From: Rhabditophanes sp. KR3021 | Lineage: Eukaryota > Nematoda > Chromadorea > Rhabditida > Alloionematidae | Assembly: GCA_963281155.1 (NCBI GenBank) | Contig: CAUJLY010000001.1 | Span: forward strand, 7,130,001 to 7,194,000 | Length of the DNA stretch: 64,000 nucleotides | Reading direction: 5' to 3' | In this document: positions 47,485 to 59,862 of the stretch, one piece after another | How positions within the stretch are numbered: position 1 is the first letter of the stretch | Layout: every line of letters starts with the position of its first letter | Program-made: the position numbers and the translations under genes | Notes under the pieces: model-generated | What the model was told of the DNA's origin: nothing | Databases searched by the model: none | Seen by the model: the letters and a program-made list of their open reading frames with translations, nothing else

Positions 47485-49017
47485 TTTCGAGGTTTGATAT
47501 AATATTTGGTTGATGAAGTTTATGATGATGATCACGAAGCAGACAATGCGCGTCTTTCCAATATCGATGATAAGACAAATCTTGGTTGCAGATTGAATTT
47601 AAACAGCTCGATGTCCAGCAATTAAGCGTAGACATAGCACAATACTTTACAACTAAATAAAAGCATCAAAATGAATCATTTAGATTGTTTCCTTATTATA
47701 AAACTTTAATTCGGACATACAAAAATAAGATGAAATTAATCAAATATTATTAATTAAACTAGATAAAGATGAATGATTGAACTTTCCAATTAGGTAGGTT
47801 AATATGGCAGTTCATTTAATAGTTAATGATTCAACGTGTATCTGAAAGACAATTGCTCTTTTTAGTTGTCACATTCGGAAGTGTATTATCAAATTAGTTC
47901 TGTTCTTCCAAAACTTCACTAACAAGTTTAGGCATTTCTTAAATTGACACGTTTTTATAGGAGAGTATTTTCTGATATACATTAAGGACTTTATAATAAC
48001 CCCATAAATTCCTCGTCTATTTCCCTACGACCGCCCAGTATTTGTTCTCCATCAAATATTATCATTATTGTTGGTGGCAAATAAATAGGATAAATAGTAT
48101 TTTTGAAAATCTGAATTTGCAAAATCAGCACATCTTTGGAAAGTGTCAGTTATATTGTGATCACTAAGCTAAATAGTTAACTAATTAATCGGAATGGCTA
48201 GATATCTTTTCCATGTGAGGAAACTTTGTAGAAGTTAAACAAAAAAGATCAACAAGTTTAAAAGACATGTATTTTTTAAAAATAGCAAGAATAATGAACA
48301 GTGGTAGGCTTTTTTGAAAAGATAACTTATCCTAAAGAATTACAAAGGTCTTGTCCTTATAAACAAAAATCAATTTCCATTCTAACAATATTATGATTAT
48401 AACTCTCACATAACTTCCCGAATCTAATCATAATATTTTTTGGTATTTAAATGAATATATCCAATTATGAACATTTTAAACTGATAATATCAAAATCACT
48501 TATCAACTGCTTAATATTGTCAACAGAATGAATGTCGTTAAATTATTCTGTTCAATGTTTTGACAATATCACATCAATTTCGTTTAAGCAATTGTTCAAA
48601 AGCATTTATACACCCAATTGAATCTAGATAAAATAAAAAAATTGTTAAAACAAAAGCACCTGACATTCAAGGAACAACTTTCCTTAATCAAAGAAATATA
48701 TTTATCCAATCTCATCAACCTTTGACATCAAGATTGATAATCTTAGCAGAAATACTTTCAATCTATAAATAAATTGACCCGCTTTTTATCAAAATCTACT
48801 TTTCTGATAAATGATTTTACCAAACTATCAAATGCTATCAATCTTATCGTTAAAAGCCTATTTGTTTTTTTAATGTTTGCTATTTGATTTTGCAGTGGAC
48901 ATTGGAAATGGCGAGATTAGATGTTATTTTGAGGGGATCGTTATCTTATGACAAAGTATATGATTGGTCAGTATATAAGGATGGTTTTGGCTTATTTTAT
49001 TCACTTTACTTGCTGAA
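47485..49017. other. Intergenic between divergent genes
   Basis: No gene in 1.5 kb of AT-rich sequence. TATATAAG at 48972-48979 is the probable TATA box of the cathepsin B-like gene. Confidence 0.6.
48972..48979 (+). promoter_or_regulatory. TATA box of the cathepsin B-like gene
   Basis: TATATAAG 38 nt before the start codon at 49018. Confidence 0.6.
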
Positions 49018-50313
49018 ATGTCAAAGGTAAGTTGGTTTGGTGGGAATTCTTTATAATTAAAATATTTAGTTGTTCATCTTGGCTGCTGCTTTCTTGGTAG
49101 CAGTAACTGTTGTTACTTGCAATAGGGAAATTGTGTATGAAGAAGATGCTTTTGATCCAGAAAAGCTTACTGGCCAAGACTTAGTTAACTATGTTAATTC
49201 CCGTCAAGGACTATGGAAAGCTGAAATCAACGCCAAATTCGCTTCTTTCTCTAAGAAAGTTGTCTCAGGATTACTAGGAGTCAACCACGTTCGTTTGTCT
49301 ACCAAAGCCTTGAAGCATATGTCACCTACTCATGCAGCCGTCGTCGACATTCCAGATGAGTTTGATTCACGTGAATATTGGCCAAAATGCCCTGGAATCA
49401 AGGAAATTCGTGATCAATCTAGTTGCGGATCTTGTTATTTAGAGTCCAGTACTTCAGTCATCTCCGATAGATTATGTATTGCTTCTGAAGGACAAATTCA
49501 GGATGAAATCTCAGTTGCTGATCCATTGGCGTGTTGTAAAGCTTGCGGATATGGATGTGACGGAGGTAAGATCATACAACTCATATAGTAGTTAATTGCT
49601 TTAGGTGAGCCCCTTGAGGTTTTCAAATTCTACGTCAAAGAAGGAATTGTTACCGGATCAGAATATGGAGACACCAAGAATACATGTCGCCCATATCCAT
49701 TTCCACAGTGTGAGCACCATTCAAACAGTACTCATTTCAGCCCATGCAAACATGATTTATTCCCAAGTAAGTTTATTTACCTACAATTCGTTAATAATCA
49801 CATTTAGCTCCAAAATGCGAACACAAATGCCAAAACAAATACACCAAGAGTTACAAGGATGACAAACATTACGGAAAGATTGCTTATTCAATTAAGAGAG
49901 ACGAAGCTTCTATTCAAAAGGAAGTTCTTCTTCACGGACCAGTCTCAGTAGCATTTGAAGTTTATGAAGATTTCATGTTGTACAAGGGAGGTATCTATGA
50001 ACACAAAGGAGGAAAGATGGAGGGTGGACATGCCGTTAGATTGATTGGATGGGGAGTTGAACGAGGCGTTAAGTACTGGCTCATTGCAAACTCTTGGAAT
50101 GAAGGCAAGTCATTAAAACCAAATTTGATTATTTAATAATTCCTTTCAGATTGGGGAGAGAAGGGAACCTTCAGAATTAGAAGAGGAACCAACGAATGTG
50201 GAATCGAAGAATCTGCTGTTGCTGGACTTCCAAAGCTTACCAAAATCCGTGGACGTTTTTACAGCCAAGGGAAGGTTCATCAAGAATCATCAAGTGAAGA
50301 ATTATTCTTCTAA
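49018..50313 (+). CDS. Cathepsin B-like cysteine protease
   Basis: Papain-family protease, lysosomal or secreted (gut digestion in nematodes). Five exons: 49018-49026, 49070-49565, 49605-49766, 49808-50104, 50150-50313; 375 aa. A signal peptide is split after MSK, followed by the propeptide motif [17 protein letters not shown]. The mature start is near [16 protein letters not shown]. Oxyanion Gln and nucleophile lie in [14 protein letters not shown]; the usual CWAFG is CYLES. The occluding-loop pair is CEHHSNS, the catalytic His is in [11 protein letters not shown] and the Asn in [13 protein letters not shown]. The last intron (50105-50149) begins GC, not GT. A 20-residue Ser/Glu-rich tail extends past the normal end. 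AATAAA at 50381-50386 is the likely poly(A) signal. Confidence 0.93.
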
Positions 50314-50464
50314 ATTAATAAGTTTAACCAAACATATTTATGAAACTCTTTTAATCAATTAATGATCTTAGTTATTTTTCAATAAACTTATACAATTTGA
50401 TGTTATTTAAATATAAACTCATATAAATTAATCTTATTTAAATATAAACTCATATGAATTAATC

Positions 50465-51301
50465 TTATTTAAATATATAAAAGAATGGTGGCATTCTGAT
50501 CTTTTTTCGGCGACAACTGTCAGGACATGCTCTTCGTATAATGGTTTGATACACTGGATAATTGCAATAATTTGCTTCTGCGAATTTCTTGCACAAATTG
50601 CGGCCTGATACGTCTAAAGCATCTGAATAATAGGTTTTACTTCCGAATGATAAGCATTGTTTATTGCAGGTGTAAGGGCATAATTCTTTTAAAATAGACC
50701 AACTTGAGTTATTGCACATTTTTTTGAACTTGTGACATATATTTTTACCACCAATAATTAATTTGTCATTACAACCAATTTTTAGAAATGTTTTGATCTT
50801 TTCTTGAGGCAAGCAGAATGGAAATTTTGTCGGATGAGCACAGACATAATTTTCAGGACAAGGTAAGTATAAACAAGAACTAATTATATCTTCTTGTGTA
50901 AAGTATTTTTGAAATAATGGTGGTAAATCGATGATAATCGCTTCATTTTCTTCAGCAAACATAGAAACACAAACAGCATCCTTGCAATCATAACCATTTT
51001 GGCAATGACTAAGGTCGGTGCATGAATTCATCGTAATTGGATAGCAATAACCATCTTTGAAGCAAAAGTTACTCATAGGACAAGACTCAGCAATACAGGG
51101 CCCTGTACTTAGACCTGAATCTAAATCGAAGAACATAGAGGGGTAGCAATTGTCATCAGTATGACAAATCAAACTATAACTTGAATTTGGCAATAATTCC
51201 GGACACTGTCCACTAATGCACGTTCCAAAGGAATAATTTTGCAAATTTCCATTAATACTAATGATTAGAACAAAAAGAGCACAATTAAATAACAATTCCA
51301 T
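50465..51301 (-). CDS. Secreted Cys-rich protein with one complete and one reduced ShK domain
   Basis: Single exon, 278 aa. The signal peptide is MELLFNCALFVLIISING. The N-terminal 150 residues hold about 14 cysteines in C-x4/5-C clusters (GQCPELLPNSS; DNCYPSMF; SCPMSNFCFKDGYCYP). The C-terminus has one ShKT domain with six cysteines (GCNDK...ICHKF...MC...LCPYTCNKQC). A second ShK-like unit (GRNLCKKFAEANYC...RRACPDSCRRKK) keeps four and lacks the first and last. Several N-glycosylation sequons. It is not closely related to the other two ShK genes here outside the ShK part. Confidence 0.75.
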   Translation of the reverse strand: MELLFNCALFVLIISINGNLQNYSFGTCISGQCPELLPNSSYSLICHTDDNCYPSMFFDLDSGLSTGPCIAESCPMSNFCFKDGYCYPITMNSCTDLSHCQNGYDCKDAVCVSMFAEENEAIIIDLPPLFQKYFTQEDIISSCLYLPCPENYVCAHPTKFPFCLPQEKIKTFLKIGCNDKLIIGGKNICHKFKKMCNNSSWSILKELCPYTCNKQCLSFGSKTYYSDALDVSGRNLCKKFAEANYCNYPVYQTIIRRACPDSCRRKKIRMPPFFYIFK

Positions 51302-51584
51302 CTAAAGAAATAAAACCTACTAAGACAGACTAAACTATATTAAAACATATTTTAATTAGTAAGCACTTAAAGAAATCTAAACATATTGTACATTTGAAGT
51401 ATCCTTTAGTTAATGTAAATGTTGACATTATTATAATTGAATAAATAATATATACGAACGTTCAAAAGCTAATTAAAACTAATAATCATGTAATAAAGAC
51501 ACTTTGGAAAATAAGCTGATTGAAATAATTAAATTGTGATTCGAATAAATTTATTAAAACAATTAAATTAGACATTAAATAGTT

Positions 51585-52535
51585 TTACCAATCATTATAC
51601 ATATTTTTGAAATAAACGTCGCCTTCATTCTTTCTTAATTGTTTATCTGTCTCTAAAGTAGAAACCAGTACAGTTCTCTTTAATACAATCTTATTATTCT
51701 TCTGAATTTTTTCCAACAAAATAGCAAAAGGATTTCTATTACAGTAAAAATAATAAATTCCGATCGTTGCTGAAATATCAACTCCAGAAAAATACAGAAT
51801 AATACTACTATTTATATCCTCAAAGGATATATTATCTCCATAAGAAACAACAGAAAGCGGAATTGAGCTGATGACTTGTAGAATGGTAATATTTAAAATT
51901 AAAATTAATAATCGTTTGAGCAGGCAAATGTTTTCTGTCACTTGATATTTTTCAGTTAATTTTCTGGACTTTAATGCAACGTCATTTCCTAGTTCTTTAT
52001 TCTTTTTCATTAGAAAGTAACAAATAAACGGTAGAGGTACTTCGAGAAATATAGCAGGTAATAAAACAAAGAGGAATGGAGAGATGTAGTTTTGAAATCT
52101 TATAAACCACATAAAAATTGAGAATGCCACAAATAAAGGTAATGCCATTATAAAAAGGTACAATGTTTTTGTTTTTTCATAGCTTTTTCTTCGGATTGTT
52201 GCTACACATCTTTCTAATAAGCACATTGTTATTGATGATCGAACTATTGCGTGTAGCATTACTCTGCCAGCTTCCGCGTATTTTTTAATTCGAAAACGGT
52301 CTAGGTAAATTTGGTAATCTAGGTCATTTTCTAGGAGAGTAAATAAAGAATAAATAATGCAGCAATTTACTCGTAGGCAATAACATATTAGAAAAAAGCC
52401 GAAACAGAATCGGAAATTGATGTGCCATTTATTGCACTTTATAAATAAACGAATTATAAAATAAAATGATGTTAGGAATAAAAAACCAGTTATTAGATAA
52501 ATTGAAGAGCTTAAATTTTGAAGAAACTGACTCAT
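51585..52535 (-). CDS. Sre-family chemoreceptor GPCR
   Basis: Single-exon 316-aa receptor. Sre marks: KWHINFRFCFGFFL, MCLLERCVATIRRKSYE after TM3, SRKLTEKYQVTE before TM5, YYFYCNRNPFAILLEKI after TM7, and the terminal GDVYFKNMYNDW. It lies 8 kb from the other two Sre genes, separated by unrelated genes, and is about as diverged from each of them as they are from each other (impression from the motifs). Confidence 0.88.
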   Translation of the reverse strand: MSQFLQNLSSSIYLITGFLFLTSFYFIIRLFIKCNKWHINFRFCFGFFLICYCLRVNCCIIYSLFTLLENDLDYQIYLDRFRIKKYAEAGRVMLHAIVRSSITMCLLERCVATIRRKSYEKTKTLYLFIMALPLFVAFSIFMWFIRFQNYISPFLFVLLPAIFLEVPLPFICYFLMKKNKELGNDVALKSRKLTEKYQVTENICLLKRLLILILNITILQVISSIPLSVVSYGDNISFEDINSSIILYFSGVDISATIGIYYFYCNRNPFAILLEKIQKNNKIVLKRTVLVSTLETDKQLRKNEGDVYFKNMYNDW

Positions 52536-53078
52536 TCTCTGTTCAGTAAATGAAATGATGAAGTTGATAGTTTGAAATATGATTATTTTTTGTTTTTAAC
52601 TTGTCAATTAGCATTCATTCTAATTAGGTAATACTTAGAATTAAGGATAAAGTTTAGTTAATGATAAAACTCGGTTCAAAGTAATTTATGGAATGCACTT
52701 TTTTGGATTGAACTAATTTATTTTCGATAAATATCAACTTAATTAAGGTATAACATTAATGTATACTTGTGTCTTTTACGACTCTTATATATCTACATAA
52801 ATAACAACTGCCATTGGCAAGCAACTTTTTCCGTCAATTAAAGAATTAATAGAAGTATTTGAGACTAGACTACACAAATTCTATTTTACTAAATGTATAA
52901 AATCGTATTACGCAATTTTAACTTCCCTAATCATTCAATTGTTGCCGAAAAAAATAAATAATGTAATTGAGTCTTTTTAAGCGTAGTTGATACGTTTTGT
53001 TATTGAAATTATGTATACAACATATTCAAATTTTCTTAGTATATAAAATGATACTTCTCTATATTAATTAGTTTCAAA
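52536..53078. other. Divergent intergenic region
   Basis: AT-rich, no gene. TATAAAA at 53042-53048 precedes the small membrane protein gene on the plus strand. Confidence 0.6.
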
Positions 53079-53387
53079 ATGCTGAGCAGTCTTGATCCAA
53101 TAACGTAAGTTATTTGAATAATGTTTTAATAATTACGATCGTTTAGAAAAACTGGCATTTTCGCTGGTCTAGCCATTTTTTTGAGTATTACACTCCTGGT
53201 AACCATAATATATTACCGCAAAAAAGTTCAAGCTGCAAAGAAACGAAAGATTGCTAATGGAGTAACTCCTGGTACAATAGCTGACACTACTGCTTCAACT
53301 CCACTCAGTTCCAACTCCCAAATTACAACAGCTATCAACATCCCACCAAAAACCAATACAATTCAAACAGCTACACGTATAGTTTAA
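53079..53387 (+). CDS. Small single-pass membrane protein, hypothetical
   Basis: Two exons (53079-53104 and 53147-53387; 42-nt GTAAGT...TTTAG intron), 88 aa. A short lumenal or extracellular N-terminus (MLSSLDPITKTG) leads into one membrane segment (IFAGLAIFLSITLLVTIIYY), a basic stop-transfer (RKKVQAAKKRK) and a Thr-rich tail ending TATRIV. It looks like a type III single-pass protein. No family recognised. A TATA box 31 nt upstream and good splice signals support a real gene. Confidence 0.65.
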
Positions 53388-53552
53388 AACATGCCAGCTT
53401 AGCTTTATATTATATAAAACCTTACACTCCATTTGTAATAAATATATGTAAATTAACTTGTATCTTTAAATGTTTTTAACTGTTGTTGAATATTACACTT
53501 TTATTATGAGTAGGAAATGACGGTAATGTATAAATATATCTCAATAACCATT

Positions 53553-56500
53553 TTATACAAATATTTCTGCAGGATCAACAGATTCACTTTTTTGGAGTAA
53601 CTGATGAGCATCATGCAAGATAAGCGATGCGGAACTGTTAGACATCCCAGACGATCTTCTGCTTTCATAATTTGCAGGAACTACATTGAATCCACAAATT
53701 ATTTCACTCGAACTTCTTCTCATTCCGTCGTCGTCGCTTGATTGTCGGTATGTGGTTAGACCTTGACTGATAGAAATTTTCGGTTGAGAAGCTCGGGATA
53801 CTTCTTCAATTACAATACGTGGTTTAACCCATTTAGGTTTCGTTATGCCTAATTTTGAAAGGATGGAGGATTTTCTCCGGGGTTCACTAGGATCGGTGGA
53901 TGGAGAGGCATTTCTTTTGTTTCTTTTGTGTTTTCGACGAGAATGTTTTTTTGGCGGTAACATCCATGTTGTGGATCGTTTGCTTTTACGTTTTAAACCA
54001 AGGAGTCTTGAAAAACTTGATCTAAACCTTTGGTTGACTACTGAGTAAATGAAGAAATTCAAACAAGAATTGAGATATCCCAAAAGCGTTGCCCAATGGA
54101 ATAAATACTCGAATTGAGTTGTCCATTCGTTTCGCCATAGTTTATAAACTTTATAACTGTTGATTATAAAGAAAGGTAGTTGACTGATCAAGAATGCCAT
54201 TAATAAAATTGCTACTAATTTTGTTAGTCTTGCTTCGCGTCTGTAAAAATTAAAAAGAATTACCTAACCAAGTATGTAATCAACGTACCTCAGTGCAATA
54301 CCATTCTTATTCTTAAATTTGCCCGCTAAATCCAATGCCCACCCCTTTAACCCAGCTAATTTTTTCCGAGCTATGTAAAGTGATTCTCGCCTTGCAAAGC
54401 CATACATTTGACTTAATGATGGCCTTGAATTTCGGTCCCAATCACTGATCATTTCTGAAAGCCTTCGCATCTTTCTTGAAGCTCCACCAGGATCTAAATT
54501 ATTTTTATTAGTTGAAGAATCCGTACTATTAATTGAATCATTTTTAGTCACTTCTGAATGCCGCCTTCTTTCGATAATTCTCTTGCTTGCCGATGTAGGT
54601 GCTAAAGACATTCTTTTTCTTTTTAATATTTTGGCGTTAGAGTCAGATTTGTTTCTTTTTGCTTTATTGAAAGGAACAGATAGGGACAAACTTGAGGAAC
54701 CTGATTCACTTGGTGCTCTTAAGGTAACAGCTTCTAAAATTATACTTGGCGGTCTGTCATATTCTGATTCACTGATTGTCATTGAAATACCATCTTCGGA
54801 ACAATCATCGGCAGCTTCGAGAATTGTTTGAAGCTAAAAAGAATCATTTTTAATACTCCAAGGCTAGTTGCACGTGTTTTAATGCACACTTCATTTTTAA
54901 TAAAGCACTTAAACCCAAATAAAAAATCTAATTACAACCACGCATTTTATATTTCACACGCAATTACCTGCTCTCTCTCACTGTCATTCAACGAACTAGC
55001 ATGTTCAGCCGCCGTTTCTTCAATATTCTTCAACAAAGGTTTCTCCCAACTAATCAAAACTCTCTTTTTCGGATTAGTACCGAGAACATTTCCCAACGCA
55101 GTTTGTGTAATATTACTGACATCGGCTCCAAAACCAATAAATTGCCCCCCTACCATTTCATGCAATTTCATAGCTTGCAATCTTTTTATGAAATTAATAA
55201 TTAAAGAACAAACATTTAAATTACCTTTTCTTTAACTTATAAAATATGTATCCGTACGTTAATATCATTATTATCGCGGGCACAAAAAAGGCAACTATTG
55301 AGCTGGCGAGCATATACATTGGATTGAATATTCCGCAATGGTGGCCTTGCATAAATGCACTGTCGCCACGAGGATCAAATGAGCCGTTTAGAGGAAGTGA
55401 AAGGCATATTGAGAATATCCAGGCGCAGATTACTAGGATGTAGATTCTGTTTCTGTGCTTTATTGTTCTAAATAAATTCATTAACTTTTTCATTCAAGTA
55501 AATCGTTACCGATATTCCGTTGGCCTGACACAAGCAATCCATCTTAAAAATATACACTAGCATTAAGAATAGAAACAATTTTCGATGTATTATTAACATA
55601 TTGTTTATTTATAGCATATTTATGTGTTAATTTATTACAGTATTGTATTTAAGATCACTTGTTCATGTAAAAAATGGCATTCGTTTAATTGAGTTTAATA
55701 AAGTTTGCCTTTGTTTGTTCTATTCTAGTCAAGAGTTTATAGAAAAGTGATTACCCCTATTCAAATTCAACAATTTTGGAATAACATTTATACCTTGGAC
55801 TAAGGTAAATTTACATGTTACATCATCTTCCGAATAGCCACTCTAACGAACTATTGCCTCAAAAGAAAAATAATCAAAGTATTCTTTGATATGAATATTT
55901 CTCTCATACATTTCATTATAAAATGTGTGCACATAATGCATTATTAGCAATAGCAATAACATAAAATCACAACGCAAAATGTATTAATTGTATTATCATT
56001 TTTGATCAATCATCATCTATTTAGTTGAGGTGCTAGCTGATAAAGAAAGGCAATATATCTTGTAAAAATACTTTACCACATCATTATTCTATCAAAGAAA
56101 CAATTATTTTCTCTTGTTTTATTTATCTTTTCGTTTAAAAAATATTGAGAAATGAAGTATCCATAGTATACTAACTTATTTGAAGCTAAACTGTTTAATG
56201 ATGCTGAACTGAAATTCAGTGATGGATCTATGAAAGTTTCAAGAATCTTATTAGCTGGACATACCAAATATTTTCATGATTTGTTTACCAAAAATGTCAC
56301 ACAAAGTAAGTTTATTAGAATAATTTTAACTACAGTAAAATCTGTCAATAGTGGACACCTTCGGGACCGAACTTCTTGTCCACTATAGGTGCCCATAAAG
56401 TATGAATTTTCAAATTATGACCATAAAAAGTGTTATTTTTACCAAATTTTTAATACACATGCAATGGCGGGCAAAAGTTTGCTTGCTCTTATTGAAATCT

Positions 56501-57386
56501 TAATAACTTGATCTAAAGTCATTATTTTTTCAAAATGAAGTTATCATTAGTGAGAACGCATTACGCTTTTCTAATGTATATAAAATTAGATCTTTTGATA
56601 AATTGATAATTATATTACAAGGCAATATATAAAAATATTTTCGATATTTTGTTGCTCTAAACCCCATAATAATTATTTTTTACTTTATTTATTTTTGATA
56701 TTAAAAAATTACCCACTCAAAAGTGCCAATATTCTATGCAAATGAAAAGGGGCGTACTATGCTTAATATTGTACCTTTTGGTTTAGAACAATAATTATTT
56801 AGATGCAAGTAATATGTAATTGAAACATAAATTTTCAAAAGTGTGACTTAACTTTTGCACACCACCATATGATGAGAGGCATTATTATAAATATTTTGGC
56901 GTAAAACTCACCTATCAATAGATATCAACAACAAATGAACAATCGAACAGGTGGAACATGCCACATCCAAAGTAACAAAAATCTTACAAAATTTAATGCC
57001 CAAATGCCATCGCAATTGATTAATAGAAAGGTAAATATTAAAAGGCATCAAAATTAACCCCACCAGCAAATCAGCAAACGCCAAACTCATTAACAAATAG
57101 TTTGTGGGTGTTTGAAGAGTTTTAGTTGTAAGGACAGCCAGTATCACTAGTATGTTTCCAATCACACATGATATTGGGAAGATAGCTAATATTAAGTAAT
57201 ACCTAATAAATTCATACGTCATTTTAAAGACTTATTTAGTTCCATTTAAACTTACCAATTTTTATGCGTATAATCTTCAAAATCTAATCCATTCTTGATA
57301 CCAGATATATTATCAGTATCATAAAAAAATTCATTTATATCAAATTGAGTCCAATTGATATTTTCATAAAGGTTGTTTTGAGGCAT
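53553..57386 (-). CDS. Aminergic-type GPCR with altered activation motifs
   Basis: Rhodopsin-class receptor, seven exons: 57256-57386, 56912-57202, 55510-55542 (33 nt), 55225-55467, 54968-55181, 54289-54833, 53553-54240; 714 aa. TM1 has GNILVILAV, TM2 LAFADLLVGLILMPF, and TM3 LDVACSTCSI with the amine-binding Asp and SIDRW in place of DRY. A CGIF cysteine lies before TM5. The third cytoplasmic loop is very long (about 270 residues, Ser/Arg-rich), as in monoamine and muscarinic receptors. TM6 reads LMAFLISQLPFFIINSY, so the CWLPFF tryptophan is Gln. TM7 has NSCLNFFIYSVVN, so NPxxY is NFFIY. A Ser/Arg-rich tail of about 150 residues follows. Dopamine, tyramine or serotonin-type ligands are possible; orphan status is likely given the changed switches. 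Confidence 0.85.
56332..56396. mobile_element. pogo/Tigger-like transposon terminal sequence
   Basis: It begins CAGTAAAATCTGTCAATAG directly after TA and contains GTGGACACCTTCGGGACCGA and a 10-bp inverted repeat (56348-56357 with 56377-56386, ATAGTGGACA/TGTCCACTAT). This is the usual look of pogo/Tigger-type ends. The opposite end was not found, so this is a solo or truncated end. Confidence 0.5.
56463..56870. mobile_element. Tc1/mariner-like short element (MITE-like)
   Basis: Left end AATGGCGGGCAAAAGTTT (from 56463) and right end, read on the minus strand, ATGGTGGTGTGCAAAAGTT (to about 56870) form imperfect terminal inverted repeats about 400 bp apart, with the GGTGTGCAAAAGTT core common in Tc1-type ends. 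The AT-rich interior has no open frame. It sits inside the GPCR intron. Confidence 0.5.
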
Positions 57387-59862
57387 TTTGAGTAATATAA
57401 TAATTCTTGTTAGGTCTTTCAAGTAGTTAGATTTTTAAAGGTACATATTCACTCGTAGTTTTGATATTGGAGATTTAGAAGAAATAAAAACCAGCTACAG
57501 TAAATGTGTATCCACTTGATAAGTGGATATATTTCTTTTTGTTGTGAGAAGTAATTTAGTTTTTCAAAGAACCTTTTAAAATGGTGTTTAAGGAACAATA
57601 ATATTAGTTTTTAACTGAAAGTATATGAATGTTTCTGAGAAGTGTGCACGCAAAGAAAATGAATCTGAATGACGATTTATTTGTACTTAATTTAATTATG
57701 AATATGATGATTATCACGAATAGGAAAAAAATCTGTATATTAAAAAGATAAACTATGAGGGCAAGGCAGAGTAATAAAATAAAATGAAATATCCATTTCT
57801 CATAATTCTACCCAAGTTAACTTTTCTTCACGAATGCCATGTTCTTTGGAAAATATATGAAGTCATATTATATATATTTAAGGTAGTAGATATATCGAAG
57901 TTTGTATTTGTACCTCGTGAGAGAAAAAGATTTGTTTAAGCTTGAAACAACGATTAATTGGTGTTAATAAGTATTTTTGAAAATTGCCAATGTTACATTT
58001 TAGAGAACATAGTTCTTGAATAAGCTTAATTGTTACCTTAAAATTGACGCGATAAATATATGTATACTTTGTATAAGGGAGGTTTTTTGAGTATTTTAAA
58101 ATTTACTTTTTCTCATGGCCGACCAATTTGTCTTCTATTACATGTTGGAGATCATTAAGAAAAAATGTATTTTAAGATAGCACAAATTAAGTTCCCTCAA
58201 AGGACAAAGGCATTGGCATGTGAAAGAAAAGTGGAAATACACTTGAAGTATATTCAAAATTGGTTATCAAATAAATATATCTCGTAATTGTTGGCATTCA
58301 AAAAGCGCCATATATCTTTAATTTATAACATAAAAGTGAAACTATATAAAAGTACGAGACTAGATATCAACCAAAAAGAATATGAATTGTGCCAAATTAA
58401 ATAAATCATAGGCGGGATGATACTGAAAATATTTATTTATTAGATATATGTATATTAGAGAAACGTGTAATTAGCTGGCCAAGGAAGTAGATAAATTCAA
58501 TTTGAGAAATTGCAAAAAGAAACTTAGATAATACTTAGACAGAAGGTAAAAATAGAAATCTTCTTTGGGACAATGCCGAATGTAGACACAACAAACTTTG
58601 ATTGAAGCTTGCATTAAGTAGATAACAAGTGAGGAAGTAATCATATACTATTATATTACGTTATCCTTATGCATTTGACAGTTCAATTCCACAAATGCTC
58701 AAACTTTTAATTGTAAACTTTTGTGTGGACAAAAAATGCTACAAAAGGCTGATATCTCCTAGTTGTGTAGTGTAACATATTAAATGAAGAGAAAATTCTC
58801 ATAACTATAGTATATTATCTTTATCAAAACACATCAAACAAAAAGGAATGATGATAAAGTTTTTTAGAATTTAAATTTGTTATGAACTTTAACACACCCA
58901 CTACTCAATAGCAGACACATTATCAGTGAAAAATGCCTAAGCACAACCTCTTTAAATTGAATCTATGCAAACAAGTAATACTTTCTAATATTTGCTAAAA
59001 ATAAATCTCCAACCTAATATAGCGCCGAGACTGCGGGACTTTCAACAACATTATTGCTTTTTGATAAGAAAGAAACTTCTTTTGTATTCGATTTAAAATG
59101 GCCCCTATCAAAGTATGCCTTCATAATAAATGTTTCCCTCTTGGTGAAAATCACATGAATCATATATTAGCAGAGAATAATCTATTATTACTTAACACCA
59201 TATAAGTATAAGAAAAATTATCTCCACATATTCGCATTTACATTTAGTTTTCATATATTCATATGCTTTTACTATCAAATCTTGTTTTATTATTATGTAG
59301 ATACTACAATTTTTGTTTCCTTCTAAGGAATTAGGGGAAATTTAATGTGAGACAAGTTTAGGATGTGAGATTAAATTTTAAGTTATTAATATGCGGATAA
59401 ATGGGTTTGCTACAATTTAATGATACAGAATTATTAGTAATGTGAATCTTTTGTGAAAGGTCCAATTTAGTGGTTGTTGGTTAGGGCAAGCTTTATTAAT
59501 TATGGTAACGAATATATCAAAGATGAAATATACTTCAAATTCGTTAAAAGATAGCATGTGGGTAAACTTTTTGATAACTAACTTTTATTTACTACTGCCC
59601 AATAATCCAACCACAATTTGATAAGCCATTAATTAGTTGTAATCAAAAAGAAATACATAAACTAATCACAAACATAAGCACATAAAGTAAATAATAACAA
59701 CAATTATAATATTTCAATTAAAGAATTTATTTTGGTAAAAGTAGCAAATTCTATGTACAAAATGCAAGATATAAATATACATAATTTAAAGCATATAAAC
59801 TAAATTCATTCTTAAATAAAAAGTTTGTGCAAGTTAAGAAGGAAGTAAAGGGGTTTCCTTGG
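57387..59862. other. AT-rich intergenic region
   Basis: No gene seen in 2.5 kb; no frame of note on either strand. It contains the GPCR promoter and the 3' flank of the SLC44-like gene. Confidence 0.6.

Larger units (their letters stand above)
55543..56911. other. Long GPCR intron carrying transposon ends
   Basis: A 1369-nt intron in a gene whose other introns are mostly 43-135 nt. It holds the two transposon-like pieces listed below and otherwise AT-rich sequence. Confidence 0.75.
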
